Shown here: positions 1 through 8,892 of the stretch, piece by piece
How positions within the stretch are numbered: the first letter of the stretch is position 1
How the letters are laid out: each line of letters starts with the position of its first letter
Assembly: GCF_005048265.1 (NCBI RefSeq)
Contig: NZ_SUNH01000028.1
Span: forward strand, 1-32,260
Source: Paracoccus hibiscisoli
GTDB lineage: Bacteria > Pseudomonadota > Alphaproteobacteria > Rhodobacterales > Rhodobacteraceae
Direction of reading: 5' to 3'
DNA: 32,260 nt
Notes under the pieces: model-generated
The model's input: only the letters and a program-made list of their open reading frames with translations
Told to the model about the DNA's origin: nothing
The model's database searches: none
Made by a program: the position numbers and the translations under genes

Positions 1-122
1 GCTTCAACAAGCTGAAAAACGCACGCCGGGCCGCCACACGCTACGACAAAACCGCTGAAAGCTTCCTGGGCTTCATCGACATCACGTCTATCCGCCTCTG
101 GGTTCGCCTTTTGTCAACATGA
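1..122 (+). pseudogene. IS5-family transposase, C-terminal end (cut by window edge)
   Basis: The frame starting at base 3 is open for 39 codons and ends in TGA at 120-122. It reads NKLKNARRAATRYDKTAESF and continues FLGFIDITSIRLW. The R-x-ATRYDK-x-A-x-FL pattern is typical of the last 40 residues of IS5-family DDE transposases, next to the catalytic Glu region. Only the 3' end is in the window, so whether the whole element is intact cannot be judged. The stop lies one base before the stop codon of the convergent LysR gene, so the element's right end must be at or very near base 123. The family call is firm and the subgroup is not. Confidence 0.8.
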
Positions 123-123
123 C

Positions 124-1005
124 CTAGTCCAGATCCAGCCGCGCGGCAAAGTCCAGAAAGGCCGCCAGCGACGCCGTCACCAGCTTGCGCGTGGAATAGA
201 CCAGGTGGATCGGCACCCCCGGCAACGCGTGTCCGGGCAGGACCGGCACCAACAGCCCCTGCGCCAGATCGTCGGCCACCTGGAATTCCGGGGCCAGCGC
301 GATCCCCTTGCCGCCCACCGCCAGCGCGCGCAGCAACTCTCCGTTGTTGCTGGAAAAGGCGGGGGTGATCTTTTGATAGATCACCTCGGACCCCTGGCGC
401 AGGGGCCAGGTGCCGGGACCCCGGAGGTTGGTGTAATGCAGGCATTGGTGGTCGCGCAGGTCGGCCGGGCGCTGCGGGCTGCCGTGGCGGGCGATATAGT
501 CGGGCGATGCGACCAGCATGATGTTGGCGTCATGCAGGCGCCGGGCATGCAGGCTGCTGTCCTCCAGCGTGCCGATGCGGATCACGGCGTCGAACCCGTC
601 GCGCGTCATGTCGGACCGGCTGTCGTCCAGCACCACGTCCAGCTGGATGTCGGGATATTCCTCCATAAAGCGCATCAGGTGCGGCTGCAGCACCTTGAGG
701 GTGTATTGCACCGGCACGCCCAGCTTCAGCGGCCCGGCGGGACGGGCCGAGGCGGCGCGCACCCCTTCAAAGGCCGCGTCCAGGCGGGTCAGGATGTCGG
801 TGATCTGCGCGTGAAAGGCATGGCCCGCCGCCGTGGGGGTCACCGCCCGGGTGGTCCGCGTCAGCAGGCGCGTGCCCAGATCGGCCTCCAGGTCGGCGAT
901 CATCTTGCTGCAGGTGCTTTTCGAGATGCCCAACCGGCGCGCGGCGGCGGCAAAGCTGCCTTCGTCGACGATGGCGGCAAAGCTGCGCAGCACCTTGATG
1001 TCCAT
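124..1005 (-). CDS. LysR-family transcriptional regulator
   Basis: A cytoplasmic DNA-binding regulator of 293 aa, the usual LysR length. The winged helix-turn-helix fills residues 1-60 (MDIKVLRSFAAIVDEGSF, then AAAARRLGISKSTCSKMIADLE). A LysR substrate-binding domain follows from about residue 90 (GPLKLGVPVQYTL; DAVIRIGTLEDSSLHARRL). The pattern is that of the large LysR group that includes DsdC/AaeR-like regulators, and the effector cannot be read. I chose the ATG at 1003-1005 because LysR homology begins there; a longer frame to 1050 only adds non-homologous residues. No target gene is divergent from it: the upstream neighbour is a small exported protein on the same strand, separated by a terminator. 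Its TAG stop abuts an IS5 remnant, so its natural downstream neighbour may have been lost. Confidence 0.93.
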   Translation of the reverse strand: MDIKVLRSFAAIVDEGSFAAAARRLGISKSTCSKMIADLEADLGTRLLTRTTRAVTPTAAGHAFHAQITDILTRLDAAFEGVRAASARPAGPLKLGVPVQYTLKVLQPHLMRFMEEYPDIQLDVVLDDSRSDMTRDGFDAVIRIGTLEDSSLHARRLHDANIMLVASPDYIARHGSPQRPADLRDHQCLHYTNLRGPGTWPLRQGSEVIYQKITPAFSSNNGELLRALAVGGKGIALAPEFQVADDLAQGLLVPVLPGHALPGVPIHLVYSTRKLVTASLAAFLDFAARLDLD

Positions 1006-1040
1006 GACCGACCCTCTTGCGTGACCCGGACATGATGAAA

Positions 1041-1070
1041 GGGCCGCCACTCCCGGAGGAATGGCGGCCC
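1041..1070 (-). terminator. Rho-independent terminator of the small exported-protein gene
   Basis: Perfect 9-bp inverted repeat GGGCCGCCA / TGGCGGCCC around a 12-base loop. On the minus strand it is followed by CTTTCATC, a short T-rich tail. It lies 37 bases past the stop of the minus-strand gene at 1107-1355 and separates that gene from the LysR gene. Confidence 0.7.
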
Positions 1071-1106
1071 GTCGGCCCCTGTGCGGAACCGGCCGGTCAG
1101 AACCGA

Positions 1107-1355
1107 TCAGTAGAAGCCGCGGCTGGAATTATCAATGCTGGCGGTTTCGCTGGTGGTGTTGATGCGGGTGATGGTCACCAGATCGGTGGCGGCCAGACCG
1201 GCCTGCGACAGTTCGCGCGCGGTCATCACGTCGCCTGCGGGGACTTCGACGGTCTGCGCGGGGCGGGGCGGGGTGGTGAAGTCGCTGGACGATGCGGCCA
1301 TCGCGCCACCGGCGGTCAGGGACAGGGCGGCCAGGGCGTACACGAAGTTTTTCAT
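1107..1355 (-). CDS. Small exported protein of unknown function
   Basis: 82 aa. It has a clear Sec signal peptide: MKN, hydrophobic FVYALAALSLTAGGA, then an AMA-A cleavage site near residue 20. The mature part is about 60 aa, polar and cysteine-free, with a PPRPAQTVEVPAGDV stretch and the C-terminus SSRGFY. I recognise no family, but small periplasmic proteins of this kind are frequent in Rhodobacteraceae. Two in-frame ATGs lie 6 bases apart (1361 and 1355). AAGGA is 2 bases from the first and 8 from the second, so the second is preferred. The gene stands alone, with a terminator behind it (1041-1070) and about 170 bases of non-coding DNA ahead of it. Confidence 0.7.
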   Translation of the reverse strand: MKNFVYALAALSLTAGGAMAASSSDFTTPPRPAQTVEVPAGDVMTARELSQAGLAATDLVTITRINTTSETASIDNSSRGFY

Positions 1356-1491
1356 GATCATTTTCCTTGTTCTTGCAACATCTTGGAAGCGGTGGCGCGC
1401 CGGATGCGCGTCTGGTCCGTTCCGATGACTGTCAGATAAGGGTCACAATCGGGAAAGATTAGCCGCGCTTTTCCGCGCTCTGTGTTCGGCA

Positions 1492-1523
1492 GGACGGGAC
1501 AATCGCGCAAGATCGTCCCGTCC
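1492..1523 (-). terminator. Hairpin after the nucleoside hydrolase gene
   Basis: A 13-bp inverted repeat (GGACGGGACAATC / GATCGTCCCGTCC, one G-U pair in one orientation) with a 6-base loop starts 6 bases past the stop of the nucleoside hydrolase. No T-run follows, so it may act with Rho or protect the mRNA 3' end. Confidence 0.55.
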
Positions 1524-1529
1524 CGGCGG

Positions 1530-2477
1530 TCACGCCGTGCAAACTTGTGCGATGCGGTCCAGGATGGCGTCGGGCTGTCCGTCCAGGGTGGCGAACTGAC
1601 GGGGCCGCCCCTCCCACGCGCCAAGGGGGCCCTGGCGGTCGGCGGGGTTCATCAGCGTAAGGCCCAGGGCGATGCCGTCGGACAGCACGCGCACCTCGCC
1701 CTCGGTCAGGGTGAACAGGTCGGGGTCGGTCAGCCAGACGGCGGCGGTGCAGTCATGGACCAGCATCCCGTCATAGCCCGCCGCCTGGTAGAACCGCACA
1801 TAGCCCTGCGACAGGTCGGCCACCAGCCGCATCCCCGGCCCGCCCGCCTGTGCCAGCCGCGCCAGCATGGCGCTGTCCATGAAGGTCCGCGTGGTCAGGT
1901 CCAGCGGCACCGCCACCACCCGCCAGGGCGCACCAAAGACGATGTCGGCGGCCAGCGGATCGCCCCAAATATTGGCCTCGGCCGCGGGGGTGATGTTGCC
2001 CGGCACGCGAAAGGCGCCGCCCATCAGGGTCACGTCGCGCACCAGCCCGGCGATGTCGGGCGCCATCTGCACCGCGCGCGCCAGGTTGGTCATGCGCCCC
2101 ACGGCCAGCACGCGCACCTCGCCCGGATGGGCGCGGATCTGGTCGATCAGGAACTGCGCGGCGGTGTCGGGGTCGTCCTGCGGCTCCAGGTCGATCGGAT
2201 GGTCGCCCAGGCCGTTATCGCCGTGAATCGAGGTGGGCCAGAATTCGGGCGGCATGTCGGGGGTCAGCGGCCCGGCGGCGCCCGCATGCACGGGCGCGTC
2301 ATGCCCCCATGCGCGCAGCAGAAACCGCGCGTTCCGCGTCGTCAGCGCGACTGGCGCGTTGCCAAAGACCGTGGTGACCCCCAGCAGGTCGATCTGCGGA
2401 TGGCGCAGCAGGTAATACAGCGCCAGCGCGTCGTCCACGCCGGGGTCGGTGTCAAAGATCACCTTGTCTGTCGTCAT
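1530..2477 (-). CDS. Inosine/uridine-preferring nucleoside hydrolase
   Basis: A cytoplasmic ribonucleoside hydrolase that splits the N-glycosidic bond to give base plus ribose, for purine/pyrimidine salvage. At 315 aa it is the normal family length. The calcium-binding signature DTDPGVDDA is at residues 9-17, followed by ALYYLLRHP, GVTTVFGNAP and the HGDNGLGD segment near residue 75. DCTAAVWLTDPDLF matches the late conserved His-Asp region. The ATG at 2475-2477 is preceded by AGGGGA at 7 bases. It begins 49 bases past the glpK stop on the same strand and no terminator separates them, so it may be the last gene of the glp operon. Glycerol and nucleosides have no direct pathway link, so co-transcription may be incidental. 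Substrate range (IunH, RihA or RihC type) cannot be settled. Confidence 0.92.
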   Translation of the reverse strand: MTTDKVIFDTDPGVDDALALYYLLRHPQIDLLGVTTVFGNAPVALTTRNARFLLRAWGHDAPVHAGAAGPLTPDMPPEFWPTSIHGDNGLGDHPIDLEPQDDPDTAAQFLIDQIRAHPGEVRVLAVGRMTNLARAVQMAPDIAGLVRDVTLMGGAFRVPGNITPAAEANIWGDPLAADIVFGAPWRVVAVPLDLTTRTFMDSAMLARLAQAGGPGMRLVADLSQGYVRFYQAAGYDGMLVHDCTAAVWLTDPDLFTLTEGEVRVLSDGIALGLTLMNPADRQGPLGAWEGRPRQFATLDGQPDAILDRIAQVCTA

Positions 2478-2526
2478 GTCATGGTCCCCTGTCTGGCCGC
2501 CCCCCTTAGCGGATGGCGCGCAGAGG

Positions 2527-4017
2527 TCAATCGGGTCCGGTCAGCGACATGGTGGCGCGGACGGCCCGCCGCCAGGCCTGATAGCGGGCGTCGCGATCGG
2601 CCTCCTCCATCGCCGGGGCAAAGCTGCGATCCAGCGCCCAGTCCTTGGCAAAGCCCGCCATGTCGGGATAGAGGCCGGACCCCTGCCCCGCCAGCCAGGC
2701 CGCGCCCAGGGCGGTCGTCTCCAGCACCTTGGGGCGATCGACGGGCGCGCCCAGGATGTCGGACAGGAACTGCATCGCGTAATCGGACGCGCTCATGCCG
2801 CCGTCGACACGCAGCGCGGTCTCTCCCTTGGGCTCCCAATCGGCGCGCATCGCCTCCAGCAGGTCGCGGGTCTGGAACCCCACGCTCTCCAGGGCGGCGC
2901 GGGCCAGTTCGGCCGGGCCGGAATTGCGGGTCAGGCCATAGATGGCGCCACGGCTGTCGGGCGACCAATAGGGGGCGCCCAGGCCGGTGAAGGCGGGCAC
3001 CAGGATCACCTGCTGGCCTTCGTCGGCGCTTTCGGCCAGGGGCTGGGTCTCCTTGGCGTCGCGGATGATCTTGAGCCCGTCGCGCAGCCATTGCACGACC
3101 GCGCCCGCGATGAAGATCGACCCCTCCAGCGCATAGGTCGGCTTGCCGTCCAGCTGATAGGCGATGGTGGTCAGCAGCCGCTGCGTGGAGGCCACCGGCT
3201 TGTCCCCGGTGTTCAGCAGCGCAAAGCAGCCGGTGCCATAGGTCGACTTGATCATGCCGGGTTGGAAACACGCCTGTCCCACGGTGGCCGCCTGCTGGTC
3301 GCCCGCGACCCCGGTGATGGGGATGGGCCTCCCGAACAGGTCGGGCCGCGTGGTGCCGAAATCGGCGGCGCAGTCGCGCACGTCGGGCAGCATCGCCATG
3401 GGGATGTCGAACAGCTTGCAGATCGTGGCCGACCAGCGGCCCTTGTGGATGTCATACAGCATCGTGCGCGCGGCATTCGTCGCGTCGGTCGCATGAACCT
3501 GGCCGCCGGTCAGGTTCCAGATCAGCCAGCTGTCCACGGTGCCGAAGGCCAGATCGCCCGCCTCGGCGCGCGCACGGGCACCGTCGACATTGTCCAGGAT
3601 CCATTTCAGCTTGGTGGCCGAGAAATAGGGATCGACCAGCAGCCCGGTGCGGGCGGTGATCATGTCGGCATGGCCCCCGGCCTCCAGCTCGCGGCAGAAT
3701 TCGGCGGTGCGGCGGTCCTGCCAGACGATGGCGTTGTGGATGGCCTTGCCGGACTTGCGGTCCCACACCACGACAGTCTCTCGCTGGTTCGTGATGCCGA
3801 TGGCGTCGATGCGGGGGTTGCCGCATTTCTCGATCGCGGCGCGGCAGGTGGCCGCCGTGCTGGCCCAGAGGTCGCCCGGATCATGTTCGACCCAGCCCGA
3901 ACGGGGGAAATGCTGCTCGAACTCCTCCTGGGCGCTGCCGCAGGGCTGCATGTCGCCGTCAAAGACGATGGCGCGGGACGAGGTCGTGCCCTGGTCGATG
4001 GCAAGGATATGGGTCAT
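2527..4017 (-). CDS. glpK: Glycerol kinase
   Basis: Catalyses ATP + glycerol to sn-glycerol-3-phosphate in the cytoplasm, trapping imported glycerol. At 496 aa it is standard FGGY-kinase length. The N-terminal phosphate-binding loop reads [13 protein letters not shown] (residues 8-20). GITNQRET and [21 protein letters not shown] are the classic glycerol-kinase segments, and the C-terminal FGGY domain carries [19 protein letters not shown] and [11 protein letters not shown]. The ATG at 4015-4017 has AAGGA 8 bases upstream. It follows glpV by 71 bases, and that gap holds a strong GC hairpin. Position and content fit the last step of the glycerol uptake operon. Nothing in the sequence suggests loss of function. 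Confidence 0.98.
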   Translation of the reverse strand: MTHILAIDQGTTSSRAIVFDGDMQPCGSAQEEFEQHFPRSGWVEHDPGDLWASTAATCRAAIEKCGNPRIDAIGITNQRETVVVWDRKSGKAIHNAIVWQDRRTAEFCRELEAGGHADMITARTGLLVDPYFSATKLKWILDNVDGARARAEAGDLAFGTVDSWLIWNLTGGQVHATDATNAARTMLYDIHKGRWSATICKLFDIPMAMLPDVRDCAADFGTTRPDLFGRPIPITGVAGDQQAATVGQACFQPGMIKSTYGTGCFALLNTGDKPVASTQRLLTTIAYQLDGKPTYALEGSIFIAGAVVQWLRDGLKIIRDAKETQPLAESADEGQQVILVPAFTGLGAPYWSPDSRGAIYGLTRNSGPAELARAALESVGFQTRDLLEAMRADWEPKGETALRVDGGMSASDYAMQFLSDILGAPVDRPKVLETTALGAAWLAGQGSGLYPDMAGFAKDWALDRSFAPAMEEADRDARYQAWRRAVRATMSLTGPD

Positions 4018-4042
4018 GGCGGCGGTCCTTTTCCGACGGATT

Positions 4043-4068
4043 GGGGGGCGCGGTCGCCCGCGCCCCCC
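4043..4068 (-). promoter_or_regulatory. Intercistronic GC hairpin between glpV and glpK
   Basis: Perfect 10-bp inverted repeat GGGGGGCGCG / CGCGCCCCCC with a 6-base loop, between the glpV stop and the glpK ribosome-binding site. No T-run follows on the minus strand. It could stabilise the upstream transporter message or reduce transcription into glpK. Confidence 0.6.
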
Positions 4069-4088
4069 GGACAGTTAACGCGGCTGGA

Positions 4089-5792
4089 TCACTCCTGCCA
4101 ACGCTGGATCAGCTCCTCATAGGCGATGGTCACCGGCGCGGGCTTTTCGTTGTCCAGCTTGGGCACCGGGGCGCCTTCGCGGTCCAGCCAGACCTGCGGG
4201 TCCTCGGGCTCGTTCAGGACCGGGCCCAGGTCACCCTGCACGCCGGACCGCTGCAGGCGCTCCATCACGGCCTCCTGCTGCTCGCACAACGCGTCCAGCG
4301 CCTCTTGCGCGGTCTTGGCGCCCGAAGAGGCGTCGCCGATGTTCTGCCACCACAGCTGCGCCAGGCGCGGATAATCGGGCACGTTCAGACCCGTATCCGA
4401 CCAGCGCGTCCTATCGGGCGAGCGATAGAACTCGACCAGGCCGCCCAACTGGGGCGCACGCTCGGTAAAGCTTTCATGTCGGATCGAGCTGTCGCGCACA
4501 AAGGTCAGACCCACATGGCTTTTCTTGGTGTCGACGGTCTTCGACACGATGAACTGCGCATAAAGCCAGGCGGCCTGCGCGCGGTCGACCGGGGTCGATT
4601 GCATCAGCGTGGCCGAGCCCACGTCCTGATAGCCGACCTTCATGCCTTCCTCCCAATATGCGCCATAGGGCGAGGGAGCCATGCGCCATTTCGGCGTGCC
4701 GTCATCATTCATGACGGGCAGGCCTTCCTTGACCATGTCGGCGGTGAAGGCGGTGTACCAGAACATCTGCTGGGCAATGTTGCCTTGGGCGGGAACGGGA
4801 CCGGCCTCACTGAAGGTCATGCCCGCAGCCGCCGGGGGCGTATAGTTCTGCAGCCAGTCGATGTATTTCTCGATCGCATAGACGGCGGCCGGGCTGTTCG
4901 TCGCCCCGCCCCGCGCCATGCAGGACCCCACCGGCTGGTAATCGTCGTTGACGCGGATGCCCCATTCATCGACCGGAAAGCCGTTCGGCTCGCCCTTGTC
5001 GCTGGCGCCCGCCATGGACAGCCACGCATCGGTGAAGCGCCAGCCCAGGCTGGGGTCCTTCTTGCCGTAATCCATGTTGCCATAGATCTGCTGGCCGTCG
5101 ATCTCGCGCCCGGTGAAGAACTTGGCGATGTCCTCATAGGCGGACCAGTTCACCGGCACGCCCAGGTCGTATCCGTATTCGGCGCGGAATTCGGCCATGA
5201 TCTCGGGGTCGGTGAACCAATCGTGGCGGAACCAGTAGAGGTTGGCGAATTGCTGCACCGGCAGCTGATACAGCTTGTCGTCGGGGCCGGTCGCCGAGGC
5301 CAGGCCGATGAAATCGTCCAGGTCCAGGTCGGGGTTGGTGAAATCCGCCCCCTCGTTCGCCATCCAGTCGGTCATGTTGCGGACCTGCTGATAGCGCCAG
5401 TGGGTGCCGACCAGGTCGGCATCGTTGATGTACATGTCATATACGTTCTCGCCGGTCTGCATCTGGGTCTGCAGCTTTTCGACGACGTCGCCCTCGCCGA
5501 TCAGGTCGTGGGTGACCTGGATGCCGGTGATGGCGGTGAAGGCCGGCGCCAGGACGCGGGCCTCGTATTCGTGGGTGGTGATCGTTTCCGAGACCACGTT
5601 GATCGACATGCCGGCATGGGGTGCGGCGGCGTCGATGAACCACTGCATCTCGGCCTCCTGCTCCTCTCGGGTCAGGACGGACTGGTCGCCGATCTCGGCG
5701 TCGAGGAAGGCGCGCGCGGCCTCGATATCGGCGAAGGCCGGGCCGGTCAGTGCCAGCAGCACCGCCGTCGTGGACATCAGTTTCAGGTTCAT
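4089..5792 (-). CDS. glpV: Glycerol ABC transporter, periplasmic substrate-binding protein
   Basis: Periplasmic solute receptor of the GlpSTPQUV glycerol importer described in Rhizobium leguminosarum, 567 aa, large for the family but normal for GlpV. The signal peptide covers about residues 1-25 (MNLKLMSTTAVLLALTGPAFA). The mature protein is an extracellular solute-binding fold with VLAPAFTAITGIQV, YDMYINDADLVGTHWRYQQV and LYQLPVQQFANLYWFRHDWF. The tail runs EALDALCEQQEAVMERLQR. I start at the ATG 5790-5792 because GGGAGG sits 7 bases ahead and the signal peptide begins there; the frame extends 5 residues further up. It lies 36 bases after glpU. The role as glycerol rather than sugar binder rests on the glpD/glpK/glpR context and on the full set of glp subunits. 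Confidence 0.95.
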   Translation of the reverse strand: MNLKLMSTTAVLLALTGPAFADIEAARAFLDAEIGDQSVLTREEQEAEMQWFIDAAAPHAGMSINVVSETITTHEYEARVLAPAFTAITGIQVTHDLIGEGDVVEKLQTQMQTGENVYDMYINDADLVGTHWRYQQVRNMTDWMANEGADFTNPDLDLDDFIGLASATGPDDKLYQLPVQQFANLYWFRHDWFTDPEIMAEFRAEYGYDLGVPVNWSAYEDIAKFFTGREIDGQQIYGNMDYGKKDPSLGWRFTDAWLSMAGASDKGEPNGFPVDEWGIRVNDDYQPVGSCMARGGATNSPAAVYAIEKYIDWLQNYTPPAAAGMTFSEAGPVPAQGNIAQQMFWYTAFTADMVKEGLPVMNDDGTPKWRMAPSPYGAYWEEGMKVGYQDVGSATLMQSTPVDRAQAAWLYAQFIVSKTVDTKKSHVGLTFVRDSSIRHESFTERAPQLGGLVEFYRSPDRTRWSDTGLNVPDYPRLAQLWWQNIGDASSGAKTAQEALDALCEQQEAVMERLQRSGVQGDLGPVLNEPEDPQVWLDREGAPVPKLDNEKPAPVTIAYEELIQRWQE

Positions 5793-5828
5793 GGTTCTCC
5801 CTCCCATTGGTTCAGTCTTTGACCAGCT

Positions 5829-6104
5829 CTAGACCCACCGGAACACGACGGCGGCATAGAACAGGCAGATCAGCAGCGCCCAGGGTTGCAGCGCCGCCCC
5901 CATCACCCCCAGCCAGGCCAGGTTGATGAAGGCGGACCCCAGAAGCGTGATGAACAGGCGGTCGCCCCGCGTGGTCTCGATCCCCAGGACGCCGCGACGG
6001 GGCGTTTCGGGAAACCGGATCGCCAGCACCGAAAAGGTGACCAGCAGCAGGGCGATGATGACGAAGAAGATCGCGGTCGGTGTGGTCCATGCCATCCAGG
6101 CCAT
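5829..6104 (-). CDS. glpU: Small membrane subunit of the glycerol ABC transporter (DUF2160)
   Basis: 91 aa inner-membrane protein of the DUF2160 family, found next to GlpQ and GlpV in rhizobial-type glycerol transport operons. Three hydrophobic segments are visible: TAIFFVIIALLLVTFSVLAI, LFITLLGSAFINLAWLGVMG, and ALLICLFYAAVVF near the C-terminus. A basic RFPETPRRG loop lies between the first two. The ATG at 6102-6104 is preceded by GGGAGGA at 6 bases, whereas the upstream extension of 11 residues overlaps glpQ and has no good ribosome-binding site. The biochemical role is not established; it may be an accessory membrane component of the importer. Confidence 0.88.
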   Translation of the reverse strand: MAWMAWTTPTAIFFVIIALLLVTFSVLAIRFPETPRRGVLGIETTRGDRLFITLLGSAFINLAWLGVMGAALQPWALLICLFYAAVVFRWV

Positions 6105-6117
6105 CGCTGGTCCTCCC

Positions 6118-6933
6118 TTACACGCGGCCCAGGGCAAAGCCCTTGGCGATATAGTTGCGCACGAAATAGATGACCAAGGCGCCTGGCACGATGGTCAGCA
6201 CCCCCGCCGCCGCCAGCACCCCCCAATCGACGCCGGACGCGCCTTGCGTGCGGGTCATGGTCGCCGCGATCGGCTTGGCCGCGACCGAGGTCAGCGTGCG
6301 CGACAGCAGCAGCTCGACCCACGAGAACATGAAGCAGAAGAACGCCGCCACCCCGATCCCCGAGGAGATCAGCGGCATGAAGATCCGCACGAAAAAGCGC
6401 GGGAAGCTGTAGCCGTCGATATAGGCGGTCTCGTCGATCTCCTTGGGGACGCCGCGCATGAAGCCCTCCAGGATCCAGACGGCCAGCGGCACGTTGAACA
6501 GGCAATGCGCCAGCGCCACCGCGATATGCGTGTCGAACAGACCGACCGAGGAATAGAGCTGAAAGAACGGCAGCGCAAAGACCGCGGGCGGCGCCATCCG
6601 GTTGGTCAGCAGCCAGAAGAACAGATGCTTGTCGCCCATGAAGTGATAGCGGCTGAACGCATAGGCCGCAGGCAGGGCCACGGCCACGGAAATCACCGTG
6701 TTCAGAACGACATAGATCAGACTGTTCACGTAACCCATATACCAGCTGGGATCGGTCAGGATCACGACATAGTTGCGCAATGTCAGGGTCTGCGGCCACA
6801 GGCTGAAGGTTCCGGTGATCTCGGAATTGGTCTTCAGGCTCATGTTGATCAGCCAATAGATCGGCAGCATCAGGAACAGCAGATAGAGCGTGATGACGAC
6901 AGTGCTGCCGTTCAGGCGGGTGCGGCTCTGCAT
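6118..6933 (-). CDS. glpQ: Glycerol ABC transporter permease
   Basis: One of the two inner-membrane channel subunits of the glycerol importer, 271 aa, MalG-like. The first membrane segment is STVVITLYLLFLMLPIYWLI, and about six segments follow. The cytoplasmic EAA loop that docks with the ATPase is IDETAYIDGYSFPRFF, then VRIFMPL. The ATG at 6931-6933 lies one base after the glpP stop, with AAGGGG ahead, which suggests translational coupling. The name follows the rhizobial scheme and must not be confused with the E. coli periplasmic phosphodiesterase GlpQ. Confidence 0.95.
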   Translation of the reverse strand: MQSRTRLNGSTVVITLYLLFLMLPIYWLINMSLKTNSEITGTFSLWPQTLTLRNYVVILTDPSWYMGYVNSLIYVVLNTVISVAVALPAAYAFSRYHFMGDKHLFFWLLTNRMAPPAVFALPFFQLYSSVGLFDTHIAVALAHCLFNVPLAVWILEGFMRGVPKEIDETAYIDGYSFPRFFVRIFMPLISSGIGVAAFFCFMFSWVELLLSRTLTSVAAKPIAATMTRTQGASGVDWGVLAAAGVLTIVPGALVIYFVRNYIAKGFALGRV

Positions 6934-6934
6934 G

Positions 6935-7801
<867 letters not shown>

Positions 7802-7812
7802 GATGTCCCCCC

Positions 7813-8883
7813 TTACGCTGCAGCCACGCGCCAGTCGTCGGCATAGACGTTGATGCGCGACGGATCGAAGACCGCGCGGGTCATGTCCGCCCCGACGCCC
7901 ATATCCTCGGGCGCGATGATGTTCAGATCGTGCCCCATCAGATCGGCGCGGATGATGCGGTGGCGGCCCACATCCTCGATCCGGCGGATGGTGACGGGCA
8001 GGCCCTCATGCGCAGACAGGCGCACATGTTCGGGGCGCACCCCGATCTGCACGTTGCCCTGCACCGCGCCATAGGTCCCGGCCAGCGGCGTCGTGCCACC
8101 GGGCACCAGCGCCTGCGCGCCGTCGATTTTCGCGGGCAGCAGGTTCATGCCGGGCGATCCGATGAAATAGCCCACGAAGGTATGTTCGGGCCGGTCGAAC
8201 AGCTCCTCTGGCGTGCCGATCTGGACCACGCGGCCGTCATACATGACGACGACCTTGTCGGCGAATGTCAGCGCCTCGGTCTGGTCGTGGGTCACATAGA
8301 TCATCGTGTGGCCGAAATCATGGTGCAGCTTTTTCAGCTGGGTGCGCAGCTCCCATTTCATATGCGGGTCGATGACGGTCAGCGGCTCGTCGAACAGCAG
8401 CGCGTTGACGTCCTTGCGGACCATGCCGCGGCCCAGGCTGATCTTCTGCTTGGCATCCGCGGTCAGGCCACGCGCCTTGCGGTCCAGCATATGCTCCATG
8501 CCGATCATCGCGGCGATCTCGGCCACGCGTTCGGCCACATAGGCCTCGGGGCGGCCCCGGTTGCGCAGCGGAAAGGCCAGATTGTCGCGCACGGTCATCG
8601 TGTCGTAGACGACCGGAAACTGGAACACCTGCGCGATGTTGCGCTCCGCCGTGGGCGCGCGGGTCACGTCCACCCCGTCGAACAGGATGCGCCCCTGCGA
8701 CGGGATCAACAGCCCCGAGATGATGTTCAGCAGCGTCGATTTCCCACACCCGCTGGAGCCTAGCAGCGCATAGGCCGCGCCGTCCTGCCAGTCGTGGTTC
8801 AGCTCCTTGAGCGCGTAATCCTCCGGTCCCTTGGGCGCGGGGGAGTAGGAATGGGCGAGGTTCTCCAGCGTGATCTTGGCCAT
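7813..8883 (-). CDS. glpT: Glycerol ABC transporter ATPase with degenerate signature motif
   Basis: Cytoplasmic MalK-like ATPase of the glycerol importer, 356 aa. Walker A is GSSGCGKST (residues 42-50), the Q-loop lies in VFQFP, Walker B is ALLFDEP (161-167) and the H-loop His is at 199 in YVTHDQTEAL. The signature is not LSGGQ: residues 140-147 read LTADAKQK, and the D-loop is IDPH instead of xNLD. The C-terminal TOBE-like region runs from about 240 (IGVRPEHVRLSAHEGLPV). It starts 9 bases after the glpS stop. The changed signature and D-loop are complemented by normal ones in GlpS. The name follows the rhizobial glp scheme; it is not the E. coli glycerol-3-phosphate antiporter GlpT. Confidence 0.95.
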   Translation of the reverse strand: MAKITLENLAHSYSPAPKGPEDYALKELNHDWQDGAAYALLGSSGCGKSTLLNIISGLLIPSQGRILFDGVDVTRAPTAERNIAQVFQFPVVYDTMTVRDNLAFPLRNRGRPEAYVAERVAEIAAMIGMEHMLDRKARGLTADAKQKISLGRGMVRKDVNALLFDEPLTVIDPHMKWELRTQLKKLHHDFGHTMIYVTHDQTEALTFADKVVVMYDGRVVQIGTPEELFDRPEHTFVGYFIGSPGMNLLPAKIDGAQALVPGGTTPLAGTYGAVQGNVQIGVRPEHVRLSAHEGLPVTIRRIEDVGRHRIIRADLMGHDLNIIAPEDMGVGADMTRAVFDPSRINVYADDWRVAAA

Positions 8884-8892
8884 AACCCCTCC

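Noticed and set aside
7813..8883. Pseudogene call for GlpT because of the lost LSGGQ
   Set aside because: The frame is intact with good Walker motifs, and the change is matched by complementary motifs in GlpS, so it looks like a family trait rather than decay.
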